The position numbers and the translations under genes are program-made. Shown here in pieces: positions 35,212 to 44,867 of a stretch of 64,000 nt of DNA. The number at the start of each line of letters is the position of its first letter. Within the stretch, counting starts at the first letter, position 1. The notes below the pieces were generated by a model. The model was given only the letters and a program-made list of their open reading frames with translations. It ran no database searches and was not told the DNA's origin. Source of the DNA: HXMU1420-13 sp024742815 (GTDB lineage: Bacteria > Bacteroidota > Rhodothermia > Balneolales > Balneolaceae); assembly GCA_024742815.1 (NCBI GenBank), contig JANSXX010000006.1, positions 1 to 64,000 of the forward strand. Direction: 5' to 3'.

Positions 35212-38200
35212 ATGATCAAATTCAAAAGTATTGCCATTTTAGTCGTTTTTATAATCGGCTCCAGTTTTTCAGCACTTCATGCACAATATGCAGCTTTTGG
35301 AAAAAACCGGGTTCAATACGAAGATTTTGATTGGAGATTTATACAATCGAAACATTTCGATATTTATTACTACGGCGAAAAAAACTACGAACTGGCCGAA
35401 TTTGCTGCACAGAGCCTAGAATCTGCTTACCTGCAACTTCAAGCTGATTTTGATCATGAAATTGTAGATCGAATACCATTGATTATCTATGATTCGCACA
35501 ACGATTTTTCACAAACGAATGTGGTTGCATTACCTACAAGTGCAGAAGGTATCGGAGGGGTGACCGACAAGTTTAAAAACAGAATGACGGTTCCTTTCGA
35601 TGGAGATTACAACGATTTCCGCCGAACATTGCATCACGAACTTGTACATGCTGTATTTAATGATATGTTTTACGGGGGTTCCGTTCAGTCTATCATTAGC
35701 AATAATATTCAGTTAGTATTTCCTCTGTGGTTCGAAGAAGGATTGGCAGAATATACGGCACTCGGTTGGGATACGAACACCGATATGTTTATTAGAGATG
35801 CGGTTATAAATGGATATCTACCTCCAATTCCTCGATTAAGCGGCTATTATGCGTACCGAGGGGGGCAATCGGTTTGGAATTTTATTGTGGAAGAATACGG
35901 CCGGGAAAAAATTGCAGAAATTCTTAATCGAATTAAAACTAGTCGTAGCATCGAATATGGTTTTGTACAGTCTTTAGGCCTTAGCATTCAAGAACTCTCA
36001 GAACGATGGGAAGAATCACTCAAAAAACGGTACTTCCCGGAAGTTGCAGAGCGACAATCTGCAAAATCAATCGCTACGTTAATGACGCGACGAGGTGATT
36101 ACGGTACTTATAACACAAGTCCGGCAATTACTCCTCAAGGCGATAAAATTGCTTTCATCACCAACAAGCGAGGCTATTTTGATGTAATTGTTATTAATGC
36201 ATTAAATGGACAGAAACTAAAAACTGTAGTTCGCGGAGAAGACGACCCTGATTTTGAAGAACTAAACATTCTGAATCCCAACCTAACGTGGTCACCCGAT
36301 GGACAACGCATTGCTCTATCCACAAAAACGAAAGGAGTAGATGAGCTCGCCATTATTGACTATCAAACGCGGAAAACCGAAAAAATTCGAATTCCAAATC
36401 TCGATGCAATCGGTTCTGTAAATTGGTCGCCCGATGGAGAAAAAATAGCATTTGATGGTAACATCGGACCTTATCAGGATATTTTTGTATACGAGCTACG
36501 AACGGGCACACTTACAAATTTAACGGGTGATTTTTTCACCGATGCTGAACCCTACTGGGATAACGATTCGCAACATTTATTCTTCACTTCCGCTCGTTCT
36601 GATCAAATTGAATTACATACTTACACCACCGATCACAGATTGTTGAAAGACTACAGCATTTATCAAATGGATGTATATCGAGTAAAAGTAGGTGATGGGG
36701 TTACAGAGCGAATCACAAATACGCCCGGTTGGACAGAAAAACAGCCTCAGATTACTAGAACAGGTCGTTTGATCTATAATTCTGATAAAAACGGAATTCA
36801 AAATATTTACGAGCACAATCTTGAAACAGGAGAGGCTTTTCCTTTAACCGACTTACAAACTGGCATTTCTCAACATTCAATTTCCGGGGATGGAAGTAGA
36901 ATAGCTTTTAGTTCAATCAATGAAGGTTATTTGGATATATTTTTATTGAAAACTCCATTCGCCAGAAAAAAAGAAACTCAGTTATCTGATAATTATTGGG
37001 CTAAAAGACGTGCTCAGGAGCCACAATCGGTACGAGTACCTGCAACCTTTTATGCTCAAGAAATGTATGCACAAGGCGTAATTTCTGGTGCAGATAGAGC
37101 ACAAATCGAAAAAGAAGCCGAAAAAGAACAAGCTGATACTGCAGATAGTGAAACAAGTGGAGAAATAGATTTTAGAAATTATGTGTTTTCGGAAGAAATT
37201 TTTGAAGACACTACGCTTGTTTTAGAAGACCAATTTTTATTTGAACCGGACGATAACGTTACCGAAGATGGCAGATATCTTCCTCGTCCTTATCGGCTAA
37301 CGTTTAGTACCGACGTGGCTTACAGCCCATCGGTAGTTGCTTCCACTTATGGTACTTATGCATTCACCCAATTCATTATCAGTGATTTGCTCGGTGATCA
37401 TCAATTATCGTTGGGAACTAACTTCCAGACCGATTTACGAAACAGTGATTACTCCGTTCAATATGGTTATTTAAAGAATAGAACTAATTTCTTTGCATCC
37501 TATTTTCACACTAGCCGCCAATATCAAACACTACTAGGTGAATTATTACGATTCAGAACCTTAGGGCTTGGAGTTGGAATGCAGTATCCAATCGATAAAT
37601 TCCGCCGGATTGATGCTAATGCAACTTGGGTAAGTTTGATAAGAGACTACGATGGTGTAACTACATATTTTGGAAATGCCGGCAATGTTGATGCGCAAAC
37701 CACACGGGGATCATTTTTGTATCCTAATGTAAGCTATACGAAAGACGCCACTTTACCAGGTTTTATAACGCCCCAAGGCGGAACTCGCTTTACTTTTACC
37801 GTATCGGCATCTCCGGGATTAGGCATAGATTCACCCACATTTGCCTCGATTTCAGGAGATTTTAGGCATTATGTAAATCTAGGACGTAATTCAACCATTG
37901 CCCTGCGAGGTTCAGGAGCGGTATCGGTTGGGCCGGAATCTCAAACGTACTTTCTGGGTGGTATGCTTGGATGGATTAATTACCGATGGTCGGATAATGG
38001 TATACCGTTTGAACGTTTGACAGATACTTTCTTTACGCTACCGGCTATGCCTCTCCGCGGCTATGATTATTCTTCACTTTATGGAAACAAATATTCCTTA
38101 ATTAATGCAGAATTCAGATTCCCATTATTTGCTGCTGTTATTCCGGGAGCCATCCCCATTTTGCCTTTATACAATATAACCGGTGCAATTTTTATTGATG

Positions 38201-38535
38201 CCGGTACAGCCTGGGGATACGAAATTGATCAAACGTTTCAGAATATAAATGGCGAAGAAGTTTTCCTAGTTTCAAATGGAGCCGATCTTGATTTCAGAGT
38301 TGGAGAAGAAGTAGTAAGATACTACGATTTTAACCAGAGCAGGTTTGTAGACTCACCCAATGAATTTACTCAAGAATTCTCTTACCTCGATGGAGATGTG
38401 TTGATTGGTTCCGGTTTTGGTCTCAGAACCATCGTGTTTGGACTTCCATTTCGTTGGGATGTTGCATGGCCTTATGGTCGCGACGGTTTTAGAAAAGACC
38501 CCATCCACTATTTCTCAATAGGAATCGATTTCTAA
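35212..38535 (+). CDS. Exported peptidase-MA-like/beta-propeller/outer-membrane barrel fusion
   Basis: A 1107-aa exported protein (signal peptide about 1-24, ending ALHAQ). Three regions can be seen. First, a gluzincin-like zinc peptidase (about 30-280) with HHELVHAV (His142, Glu143, His146) and WFEEGLAEY (Glu176). Second, a TolB/PD40-type beta-propeller (about 285-600) with repeated SPDG and DGEKIAF patterns. Third, a C-terminal barrel of the bacterial surface antigen type (about 690-1107), with a GGMLGWINYRW stretch and a final FSIGIDF. I chose ATG 35212 over the GTG just before it. The propeller-plus-barrel form is known in Bacteroidota; substrate and partners are unknown. It lies 12 nt after rnr and ends 3 nt from a convergent gene. 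Confidence 0.85.
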   Translation: MIKFKSIAILVVFIIGSSFSALHAQYAAFGKNRVQYEDFDWRFIQSKHFDIYYYGEKNYELAEFAAQSLESAYLQLQADFDHEIVDRIPLIIYDSHNDFSQTNVVALPTSAEGIGGVTDKFKNRMTVPFDGDYNDFRRTLHHELVHAVFNDMFYGGSVQSIISNNIQLVFPLWFEEGLAEYTALGWDTNTDMFIRDAVINGYLPPIPRLSGYYAYRGGQSVWNFIVEEYGREKIAEILNRIKTSRSIEYGFVQSLGLSIQELSERWEESLKKRYFPEVAERQSAKSIATLMTRRGDYGTYNTSPAITPQGDKIAFITNKRGYFDVIVINALNGQKLKTVVRGEDDPDFEELNILNPNLTWSPDGQRIALSTKTKGVDELAIIDYQTRKTEKIRIPNLDAIGSVNWSPDGEKIAFDGNIGPYQDIFVYELRTGTLTNLTGDFFTDAEPYWDNDSQHLFFTSARSDQIELHTYTTDHRLLKDYSIYQMDVYRVKVGDGVTERITNTPGWTEKQPQITRTGRLIYNSDKNGIQNIYEHNLETGEAFPLTDLQTGISQHSISGDGSRIAFSSINEGYLDIFLLKTPFARKKETQLSDNYWAKRRAQEPQSVRVPATFYAQEMYAQGVISGADRAQIEKEAEKEQADTADSETSGEIDFRNYVFSEEIFEDTTLVLEDQFLFEPDDNVTEDGRYLPRPYRLTFSTDVAYSPSVVASTYGTYAFTQFIISDLLGDHQLSLGTNFQTDLRNSDYSVQYGYLKNRTNFFASYFHTSRQYQTLLGELLRFRTLGLGVGMQYPIDKFRRIDANATWVSLIRDYDGVTTYFGNAGNVDAQTTRGSFLYPNVSYTKDATLPGFITPQGGTRFTFTVSASPGLGIDSPTFASISGDFRHYVNLGRNSTIALRGSGAVSVGPESQTYFLGGMLGWINYRWSDNGIPFERLTDTFFTLPAMPLRGYDYSSLYGNKYSLINAEFRFPLFAAVIPGAIPILPLYNITGAIFIDAGTAWGYEIDQTFQNINGEEVFLVSNGADLDFRVGEEVVRYYDFNQSRFVDSPNEFTQEFSYLDGDVLIGSGFGLRTIVFGLPFRWDVAWPYGRDGFRKDPIHYFSIGIDF

Positions 38536-38538
38536 AAT

Positions 38539-39834
38539 TTATTCTGAATAAAATATTCGGGTATTCAGCAACCGATCGTATTGTTGCGGTGGATCTCTGT
38601 AATACACGAAAGCCGCATATTCTTGTGGCTTTTGTGCTAACGACTCAAGATTTCTTAGCGGCTTTATTTCCCCGTCTTCGAATAACACATACCGGTAATT
38701 ATAAATCCCTTGTTTGATTAGTGCTGAGACTTCCATGAATCCCGAAGCAGGATTGACTTCAAGTTCGTATCTCTTAGAAACCGTCCATTGGTTAAAATCC
38801 CCAATCAGAAAAACCTGAGCATTTCGTGAGATTTCACCCTGAGTCTCATATCTGAATAATACGTTTAAATAAGCTGCCTCTCTTGCTTGTAATGGCCGGC
38901 CAAATCCTGTCTCTGTGATGGTTCGAACATCACTGGAAAAATTAAAATAATCGGGTTGAAGGATTACTTTCTGAGGTACTTCTGCTCGTTCAATACCAAA
39001 AATTTGCCCGTTTTGTGTACTTAAATTTCGAAGATCAAGACTGTAGAATTCTTGATAACCTGCAAACAATTGGTTTCTTGTGGTTCGGAATGTAGTAAAG
39101 TCTTGGCCTGTATAAGAGCTTTCCTGTGGAGTTTTATCTGAACCCCAAAATCGATTCTGTGCTAAACGATAGCTTAAATCGAATTGTGGAAATTCAACTA
39201 AATCAGGAATTCTAAATCTGCCCGAAAGTTCATGCATTGCGGCACCAAATGGACCGGCATTAAAAATAGTTTCCACATCAGGTTGTAACTCACCTTCGTT
39301 TTCAGTTACAAAAAATGGTAGGCTAAATAATTCGGTATCAGATTGAAAGTCGTAGATGTGTATCAAATAGTTGCCGCTTACCTGAAACTTCAGCTCGCGA
39401 TTAGGAAATTCATACGAATAACTAAAAAAATTAGGTCGTTCATTTTGATTTAATTCTCCACCACCGAAATCAGATTCCGATGAATGCTCAAACACCCAAA
39501 CATCAGCTAAACCGGAGGGTGACCATTCTTTATTATGATGAGTTATTCGCACCCTAAATCGGCCACCAACACTACTAAGTTCATCAAACTTAAGTGATAA
39601 TCGATCAGCGGTTCCAAGACGAATAATTGGCGGTGACCCGGGATAATTTTTTCTGAAAAATTGAACTCCTTTTATACTTCCCGGGAATGGCGTTTGCCCG
39701 GGGACTAAAAGCTCAGAGGTAGACGCGGTTTTTGGTTCGGATGAATTATCTATTCCGGAATAAGATCCACCACAGGCGCCAAAAATAATAAATAATGAAA
39801 CAAGGATTATTTTAGAGATGGAATGTTCCTTCAT
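38539..39834 (-). CDS. Type IX secretion system plug-family lipoprotein (DUF5103)
   Basis: A 431-aa exported protein with a lipobox (FIIFGACGG, Cys about 21) when started at ATG 39834. It matches the DUF5103/T9SS plug family along its length: IKGVQFFRK, PIIRLGTADRLSLKFDEL, YRLAQNRFWG, a region on EFYSLDLRNLS, and a C-terminal LIGDFNQWTVSKRYEL with LIKQGIYNYRYVLFEDG. In Flavobacterium a member plugs the SprA translocon of the type IX system. Other T9SS genes are not present here, and family members may act outside T9SS. The start overlaps the 3' end of dapF by 23 nt, so translation is probably coupled. Confidence 0.85.
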   Translation of the reverse strand: MKEHSISKIILVSLFIIFGACGGSYSGIDNSSEPKTASTSELLVPGQTPFPGSIKGVQFFRKNYPGSPPIIRLGTADRLSLKFDELSSVGGRFRVRITHHNKEWSPSGLADVWVFEHSSESDFGGGELNQNERPNFFSYSYEFPNRELKFQVSGNYLIHIYDFQSDTELFSLPFFVTENEGELQPDVETIFNAGPFGAAMHELSGRFRIPDLVEFPQFDLSYRLAQNRFWGSDKTPQESSYTGQDFTTFRTTRNQLFAGYQEFYSLDLRNLSTQNGQIFGIERAEVPQKVILQPDYFNFSSDVRTITETGFGRPLQAREAAYLNVLFRYETQGEISRNAQVFLIGDFNQWTVSKRYELEVNPASGFMEVSALIKQGIYNYRYVLFEDGEIKPLRNLESLAQKPQEYAAFVYYRDPPQQYDRLLNTRIFYSE

Positions 39835-40642
39835 AAACAACGGCTGCGGGTCCTGTAAGTTCAATGTCTTCGTAGTGACCGGTGGATTCGTTTCTTTTAA
39901 ACTTAACATTTAGAATACCACCTTTTACCGTAACCTGAATGTTTCTGATTTCATTTGCCTCTGGTGAGCTTAAAAAATCTGTGGCCAATGCTGAGGCTAT
40001 AGCACCCGTTCCACAAGCTTGTGTTAAACCCTCTACACCACGTTCGTATGTTTGAAGGTGAATGTGCTTTTCAGAGTTGATAGCAACAAAATTAACATTA
40101 CTTCCGGGTGGGTTTACCGAGGGATGATTTCGAATTTTTCGGCCAAGTTTTGTGATTTCCTCTTCATCCGAAAGTCTATCCAGATCGGTTTGCCAAACCA
40201 AGTGTTCAGTTCCGGGATAGATTTGTAACAAGTTCAGATCGTCGATATATAAACGTTTGGGTTGTAATGTATCAGGGAAGCAAATACTAATTAATCCGTT
40301 TTCTTCATTTACCGAGGCTTTGTAAATGGCATCGTGTACGTTAAATGTAAACGAGGTTCCCATACCTAATTGCCAAGCTAGGCGAGCAAGGCATCGTGCG
40401 CCGTTACCACACATCCCGGCGTCAGAACCATCGGCATTGCGGTAAATCATGGTATAATCAGTGTCTGGTAATTCCGGTGCATTCAAAGCAATAAAACCGT
40501 CGGCTCCGATTCCAAAAATACGATCACAGAGTTGTGGCGTATGCTCAATAATTTCATCGAGCGAAAGCGTATTATTGCGATTATCAACAACAACAAAGTC
40601 GTTACCGGTGCCTTGCATTTTATAAAAATGGAGTTCTTTCAT
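39812..40642 (-). CDS. dapF: Diaminopimelate epimerase
   Basis: Isomerises LL- to meso-diaminopimelate for lysine and peptidoglycan synthesis; cytoplasmic, cofactor-free. 276 aa. The two catalytic cysteines are in MCGNGARCLARLA (Cys78) and TQACGTGAIASA (Cys210). The N-terminal KMQGTGNDFVVVDN motif is intact. It overlaps holB by 4 nt upstream and the T9SS plug-like gene by 23 nt downstream. Confidence 0.97.
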   Translation of the reverse strand: MKELHFYKMQGTGNDFVVVDNRNNTLSLDEIIEHTPQLCDRIFGIGADGFIALNAPELPDTDYTMIYRNADGSDAGMCGNGARCLARLAWQLGMGTSFTFNVHDAIYKASVNEENGLISICFPDTLQPKRLYIDDLNLLQIYPGTEHLVWQTDLDRLSDEEEITKLGRKIRNHPSVNPPGSNVNFVAINSEKHIHLQTYERGVEGLTQACGTGAIASALATDFLSSPEANEIRNIQVTVKGGILNVKFKRNESTGHYEDIELTGPAAVVYEGTFHL

Positions 40643-41823
40643 TGAACAAATGCGGGTAGATGTTTCCAGTTTTCGTTAGTGCTTATTTCAGGGTTGAAAC
40701 CTCTCATCAACGCAGAAAAACGTAACGAAAGTACAGTAAAAATTAGTTTAGGGGATATATTTTGTCGAAGCATTGGGCGTGTTGCGTCCAACTCTTGAAT
40801 CATCTCTTCAATCCGAGCGTCATTAAGTGCTGATACAAATTTAGAGATCGATTCGATCTGATCTACATTAGTAACTAAAGATCGGTTTTTTGTTTCTCGA
40901 TAAACCATTAAATCACGTAAATACATTTCCATGAGATTTGTCAGCGAAATCAACGATTCAATATTCATACTGCTTTGCCAATCTTGCGCAATTTTAGACA
41001 ACTGCACTGCATCCTGACTAAATGAAAATCTCAGGAAATTAACAACGGTTTCACGATCACTTCTTAGCCGGTCAACATCATAAAACCGTGTCATCGCATA
41101 GTTACCATTAGAAACTCTTGCCAGATAGGCGGCATCTTCTTCGTTTAGTCTGTCTATGTCAATCAAGCCATGTTCAACATCCGCTGTAGTTAACGTACCC
41201 AGTGGAATGTGCTGACATCTGGATGTGATGGTTGGTAAAAGGCTTTCATAGCTGGAAGTGGTAAGAATGAACATCAAATTGCTGGAGGGTTCTTCCAGAA
41301 TTTTAAGAAATGCATTGGCTGTTTCTTTACGCATAGTTTCGACCTGCGTCATAATAATTATGACACGATTTCCTTCGTTAGGGCGTAATCGAGTAACCGG
41401 ACGAATATCATCGCGGAAATAATCAACCGGATAAAAAGCCTGAAGATTTTTGGAACCTGAATCTTTATCTAATGAAGGCCTTTGTGAAAAACTGATTATC
41501 TCGTAGGGATCTTTTGCAAGTAACTCTAAACGTTCGCGCAATTCAGAAATATCTGCTGAAGTTGGTTTGGGAATAAAAACGTGAATATCGGGATGGGTAA
41601 ACCAAGACGTATATTTCGAAATGTTCGTTTGATCCAGATCAGTAATATGCGAGATGTTGTTCACCGCTTCAGCTAAGGCTAGCGCAAATGCAGTTTTACC
41701 TGATCCTCTTGGCCCTGAAAAAAGATAAGCATGCCCAATGCGTTCGGACTCCAGAATCCGTGAAATTTGTCCTTTTGCCCTTTTTTGGCCTACTAAGCGT
41801 CTATTTCCAAATTCAATACTCAT
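40639..41823 (-). CDS. holB: DNA polymerase III delta' subunit (clamp loader)
   Basis: A 394-aa AAA+ clamp-loader subunit. Seen: Walker A GPRGSGKTAFA (about residues 36-45), a sensor/arginine region PTITSRCQHIPLG, and NAFLKILEEPSSNLMFILTT, the strongest delta' signature. The zinc-binding cysteines usual between Walker A and the next strand are missing: that stretch has none. ATG 41823 overlaps the ccmB stop by one base (TGATG), which is preferred over the GTG one codon upstream. Confidence 0.88.
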   Translation of the reverse strand: MSIEFGNRRLVGQKRAKGQISRILESERIGHAYLFSGPRGSGKTAFALALAEAVNNISHITDLDQTNISKYTSWFTHPDIHVFIPKPTSADISELRERLELLAKDPYEIISFSQRPSLDKDSGSKNLQAFYPVDYFRDDIRPVTRLRPNEGNRVIIIMTQVETMRKETANAFLKILEEPSSNLMFILTTSSYESLLPTITSRCQHIPLGTLTTADVEHGLIDIDRLNEEDAAYLARVSNGNYAMTRFYDVDRLRSDRETVVNFLRFSFSQDAVQLSKIAQDWQSSMNIESLISLTNLMEMYLRDLMVYRETKNRSLVTNVDQIESISKFVSALNDARIEEMIQELDATRPMLRQNISPKLIFTVLSLRFSALMRGFNPEISTNENWKHLPAFVQ

Positions 41824-42515
41824 CACTCATCCCAGATAAAATCAAACAATAAAACACCGGCCGTAACGGTAACACCGGCAAAGCCAATTAAGGCAAAAAC
41901 ATCCCCAGTAAAAGCATCCAACGAAGCATCAACAAGCGCTGCTTTAGTGACTCTACTTAATAATAAAATCAAAGGAATAAAAAGGGGAATAGATAACACT
42001 GAAAAAACAGCGCCTTTACGGTCTGCCTGCGTAACAATGGCTGCAGTCATGGTAGAAACTGAGCTCAGTCCAAGAGTGCCTAATATCAACATCACAAAAA
42101 AAGCGGGATAAGAAACAATGCTCATATCCATCAAAAATAAATAAATGACAAACGTTGCAGTGTTGATGAAGAGTGAAAAAGCACAATTAAAAAAAAGCTT
42201 TCCTAAATAGACAACGGTTCCCGGCGCGTAAATCCTGAGTAAGTCATAAGTGTTTTTATCGGTTTCTGCAATAAAACTGCGTCCCAAAGCAGAAAGGGCA
42301 GCAAAAAGAATAATGATCCAAACGAGGCCGGCTTTTGGTGTAGGATCAAGCGACTGAGCCTTTAGTGTAAAAAGTATGAGTAGCAACGAGGCTACCACAA
42401 AAGCGAGTACCATATTAACGGCAAATCGCGTCCGAAACTCTATCCTTAAATCTTTTTTAAAAACTGCGAGGGAAGTTTGTATCCAATCCATAGCCAAGAA
42501 TACGGAGTTTTCCAT
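41823..42515 (-). CDS. ccmB: Heme exporter protein CcmB (ABC permease)
   Basis: A 230-aa integral membrane subunit of the CcmAB(C) ABC system of cytochrome c maturation. Six hydrophobic helices are visible, along with the family pattern FKKDLRIEFRTRFAVNMVLAF and the SFIAETDKNTYDLLRIYAPG segment. The ATPase CcmA and CcmC, usually adjacent, are not in the window; the genes upstream on the other strand are unrelated. ATG 42515 chosen; ATG 42491 is an alternative. It starts a minus-strand set ccmB-holB-dapF-plug with every junction overlapping. Confidence 0.9.
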   Translation of the reverse strand: MENSVFLAMDWIQTSLAVFKKDLRIEFRTRFAVNMVLAFVVASLLLILFTLKAQSLDPTPKAGLVWIIILFAALSALGRSFIAETDKNTYDLLRIYAPGTVVYLGKLFFNCAFSLFINTATFVIYLFLMDMSIVSYPAFFVMLILGTLGLSSVSTMTAAIVTQADRKGAVFSVLSIPLFIPLILLLSRVTKAALVDASLDAFTGDVFALIGFAGVTVTAGVLLFDFIWDE

Positions 42516-42651
42516 GACTTTGCAGAATTCACGGAGTTATTTATACAACATTTGAACCGATAAGTACAAAAGGGCTATACGAATTATGAATGGGCAACGC
42601 TAAGCAGGAAAGAGTGGTTGTAGCGAATGTCAAAAAGAGGAGAAAAAAGTA

Positions 42652-43251
42652 ATGATCACACAGAAAAGTGCAAAAAAAACAGAATCAGAGAATTTAGCTT
42701 TGATTGATTCCATCGCAGCAAGCTATATTAAGAAATCAGATATCCATATATTGAAGTCTAATTTGCTATCCGATAACTTTATGAATTTACACACTCTACT
42801 TGACGAACAAACCGTGTTGCCGAATCTTGAAGCGAACACAAAAACACAAGTCATTAATGATTTGATTGATACTTTAAAGAGTGTGTTAGACGATCAAGCG
42901 GTGAAAGCTGTTAGAGAATCGGTATTTGAAAGAGAGCGAATAATGTCTACCGGGGTTGGAAAAGGCTTAGCCATTCCACACTGCAAAACGCAAGCTGTAG
43001 ATAAAAACTATGCTGCTTTTGCACGACTCTCAAAACCACTCGATTTTAATTCTATCGATAATGAACCGGTACAGATCATTTTTTTACTCGTCGGGCCGGA
43101 TGGAAACCACTCGCAGCATATAAAATTACTGAGCAGGATTTCTCGGTTAATGAATAGCTCTTCATTTCACGAAAAGATTTTGAACTCCGAAACTTCCGAA
43201 GTGATCATTGAAGCATTTCGCGATGAAGAAGAGAAATATTTCGTTCACTAA
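42652..43251 (+). CDS. PTS EIIA-type 2 domain protein (PtsN/EIIA-Ntr-like)
   Basis: A 199-aa cytoplasmic protein. The EIIA type-2 domain covers about residues 46-195 with the phosphorylatable histidine in KGLAIPHCKT (His110). It is preceded by a 43-residue N-terminal extension. The start at ATG 42652 has a GAGGAG site (42637-42642), so the extension is probably real; an internal ATG at 42781 begins the bare domain. In other bacteria EIIA-Ntr regulates potassium, nitrogen and envelope functions rather than sugar uptake. No HPr or EI gene is near. It is followed 6 nt later by the PBP4 gene. Confidence 0.85.
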   Translation: MITQKSAKKTESENLALIDSIAASYIKKSDIHILKSNLLSDNFMNLHTLLDEQTVLPNLEANTKTQVINDLIDTLKSVLDDQAVKAVRESVFERERIMSTGVGKGLAIPHCKTQAVDKNYAAFARLSKPLDFNSIDNEPVQIIFLLVGPDGNHSQHIKLLSRISRLMNSSSFHEKILNSETSEVIIEAFRDEEEKYFVH

Positions 43252-43257
43252 ATTACT

Positions 43258-44697
43258 ATGACATTCCTAATCCGCAGTTTCTGGGTGTTTTTTTTACTAC
43301 TACCTGCGGATTTTTTAATGGCTCAAAATCTGGAGTCAATCCTAAAACAGGGCGAATCTACAGGGACTTTTTGGTCGGTTAGTGTCAGGGATGTAAATGG
43401 GGTGCAGATAGAAGAATATCAATCAAATCATTTGATTATACCCGCATCGAATCAAAAGCTGTTTACCACAGCCGCTGTACTTGATGGTTTGGGTGGCGAT
43501 TATCGTTATACAACAAAGGTTTTGGCAGATGGTGCAATTCGTGACTCAATTCTGATTGGCGATTTGATTATTCGTGGGAGTGGAGACCCGAGCATTTCCG
43601 GAATTTTTTACGACGATGAACGTGAGTTTGTGTTTACATCACTTGCTAAACAGTTACAAGAATCCGGAATTCGAGGAATACAGGGTAACATTGTGGCTGA
43701 TGTTTCTTTTTTTGATGATCAACCTTTCCCAAAAGGCTGGGATTGGGAAGATTTGAGTTTCTACTATGGCGTAGAAATAAATCCTCTTTCGTTTAATAAT
43801 AATGCCGTTGACCTTACCGTGATTGCTGATGGACCGATCGGCGGAAAACCTATTATTAGCTGGTGGCCCTACAATACCAATTATGTAACCTTTCATAATC
43901 GGCAGCACATCGTAGAAAAGCATAGAAAATATGATGAAGATTATCTCAAATATCTCGGTAAAAACGAGTATCACCTCGGTAGTGATTTGCCGCAAGGATA
44001 TGTAGAAGAAGAAGCATTTGCTGTATCGGAGGCTCATCAGTATTTCATTCATTCGTTCGATTTATTTCTCAAAAAGAATGGATTTCGGACAAACTCAACG
44101 TTTGAAGTAATTCTCAGCACACAGGAATATTCTGATAAAAATTTAACGGAGGTCGCCTCACATACCTCTGTACCGGTATCAGAAATGGTTATTTGGGCAA
44201 ATAAAGAAAGCGATAATTTTTATACCGAAATGCTGCTAAAAACCTTATCAGCCGAGAAGCATAGTGTGCCCGGATCATTTGATAAAGGCATAAAGGAAGT
44301 TAGAAGATTTCTAGGCGAAATGGGTATCGATACCACTTATGTAAATATGAGAGACGGATCAGGGATGGCTTCTGGTAATTTTACAAAAACAAGCATTTTA
44401 TCCGATTTTCTGGTGAAAATTCAGCGTCATTTAGAGTTTAGCACATTCTTAAAAAGTTTATCGGTTGCGGGCATTGATGGTACCATCGCCCATAGAATGA
44501 AAGGAACACCGCTGTATAGAAACTTTAGGGGAAAATCAGGATACGTTGCCGGAGTTCGCACACTAAGTGGCTATTTCGAAACTGCATCGGGTGATACACT
44601 AATTGTGAGTTTAGCCGCTAATAATTTTATAGGAAAAGTTCGTCCGATAGATGTGATTCATGAAGAAATACTCCAGTATCTGTATCGAAATTATTGA
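43258..44697 (+). CDS. dacB: D-alanyl-D-alanine carboxypeptidase/endopeptidase (PBP4, S13)
   Basis: A 479-aa periplasmic penicillin-binding protein that trims D-Ala from peptidoglycan and can cleave cross-links. Signal peptide about residues 1-22 (ending FLMAQ). Motifs: SxxK as ASNQKLFTT (Ser64, Lys67), the SxN-type motif KESDNFYTEM, and KSG in RGKSGYVAGVRTLSGY, matching family S13. The long insert typical of PBP4 is present between the first two motifs. Confidence 0.94.
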   Translation: MTFLIRSFWVFFLLLPADFLMAQNLESILKQGESTGTFWSVSVRDVNGVQIEEYQSNHLIIPASNQKLFTTAAVLDGLGGDYRYTTKVLADGAIRDSILIGDLIIRGSGDPSISGIFYDDEREFVFTSLAKQLQESGIRGIQGNIVADVSFFDDQPFPKGWDWEDLSFYYGVEINPLSFNNNAVDLTVIADGPIGGKPIISWWPYNTNYVTFHNRQHIVEKHRKYDEDYLKYLGKNEYHLGSDLPQGYVEEEAFAVSEAHQYFIHSFDLFLKKNGFRTNSTFEVILSTQEYSDKNLTEVASHTSVPVSEMVIWANKESDNFYTEMLLKTLSAEKHSVPGSFDKGIKEVRRFLGEMGIDTTYVNMRDGSGMASGNFTKTSILSDFLVKIQRHLEFSTFLKSLSVAGIDGTIAHRMKGTPLYRNFRGKSGYVAGVRTLSGYFETASGDTLIVSLAANNFIGKVRPIDVIHEEILQYLYRNY

Positions 44698-44867
44698 TCC
44701 ATGATCATGAATTGTGCGTATTGATTTTGAGAGGAATTGATATTCAGATTGACGATGAAAAGAGGAACTAAAACATCGCACTCTAGTAGCAACCAAGAGT
44801 TTCAACGGGTTGGTAATTCATCCATCAACTCCATTTCATTTCCACTGCATTCTGAGTAGTTTTAAGC

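Noticed and set aside
43654..44052. 132-aa minus-strand ORF inside dacB
   Set aside because: Antisense shadow of the PBP4 gene with Ile-rich random-like composition.
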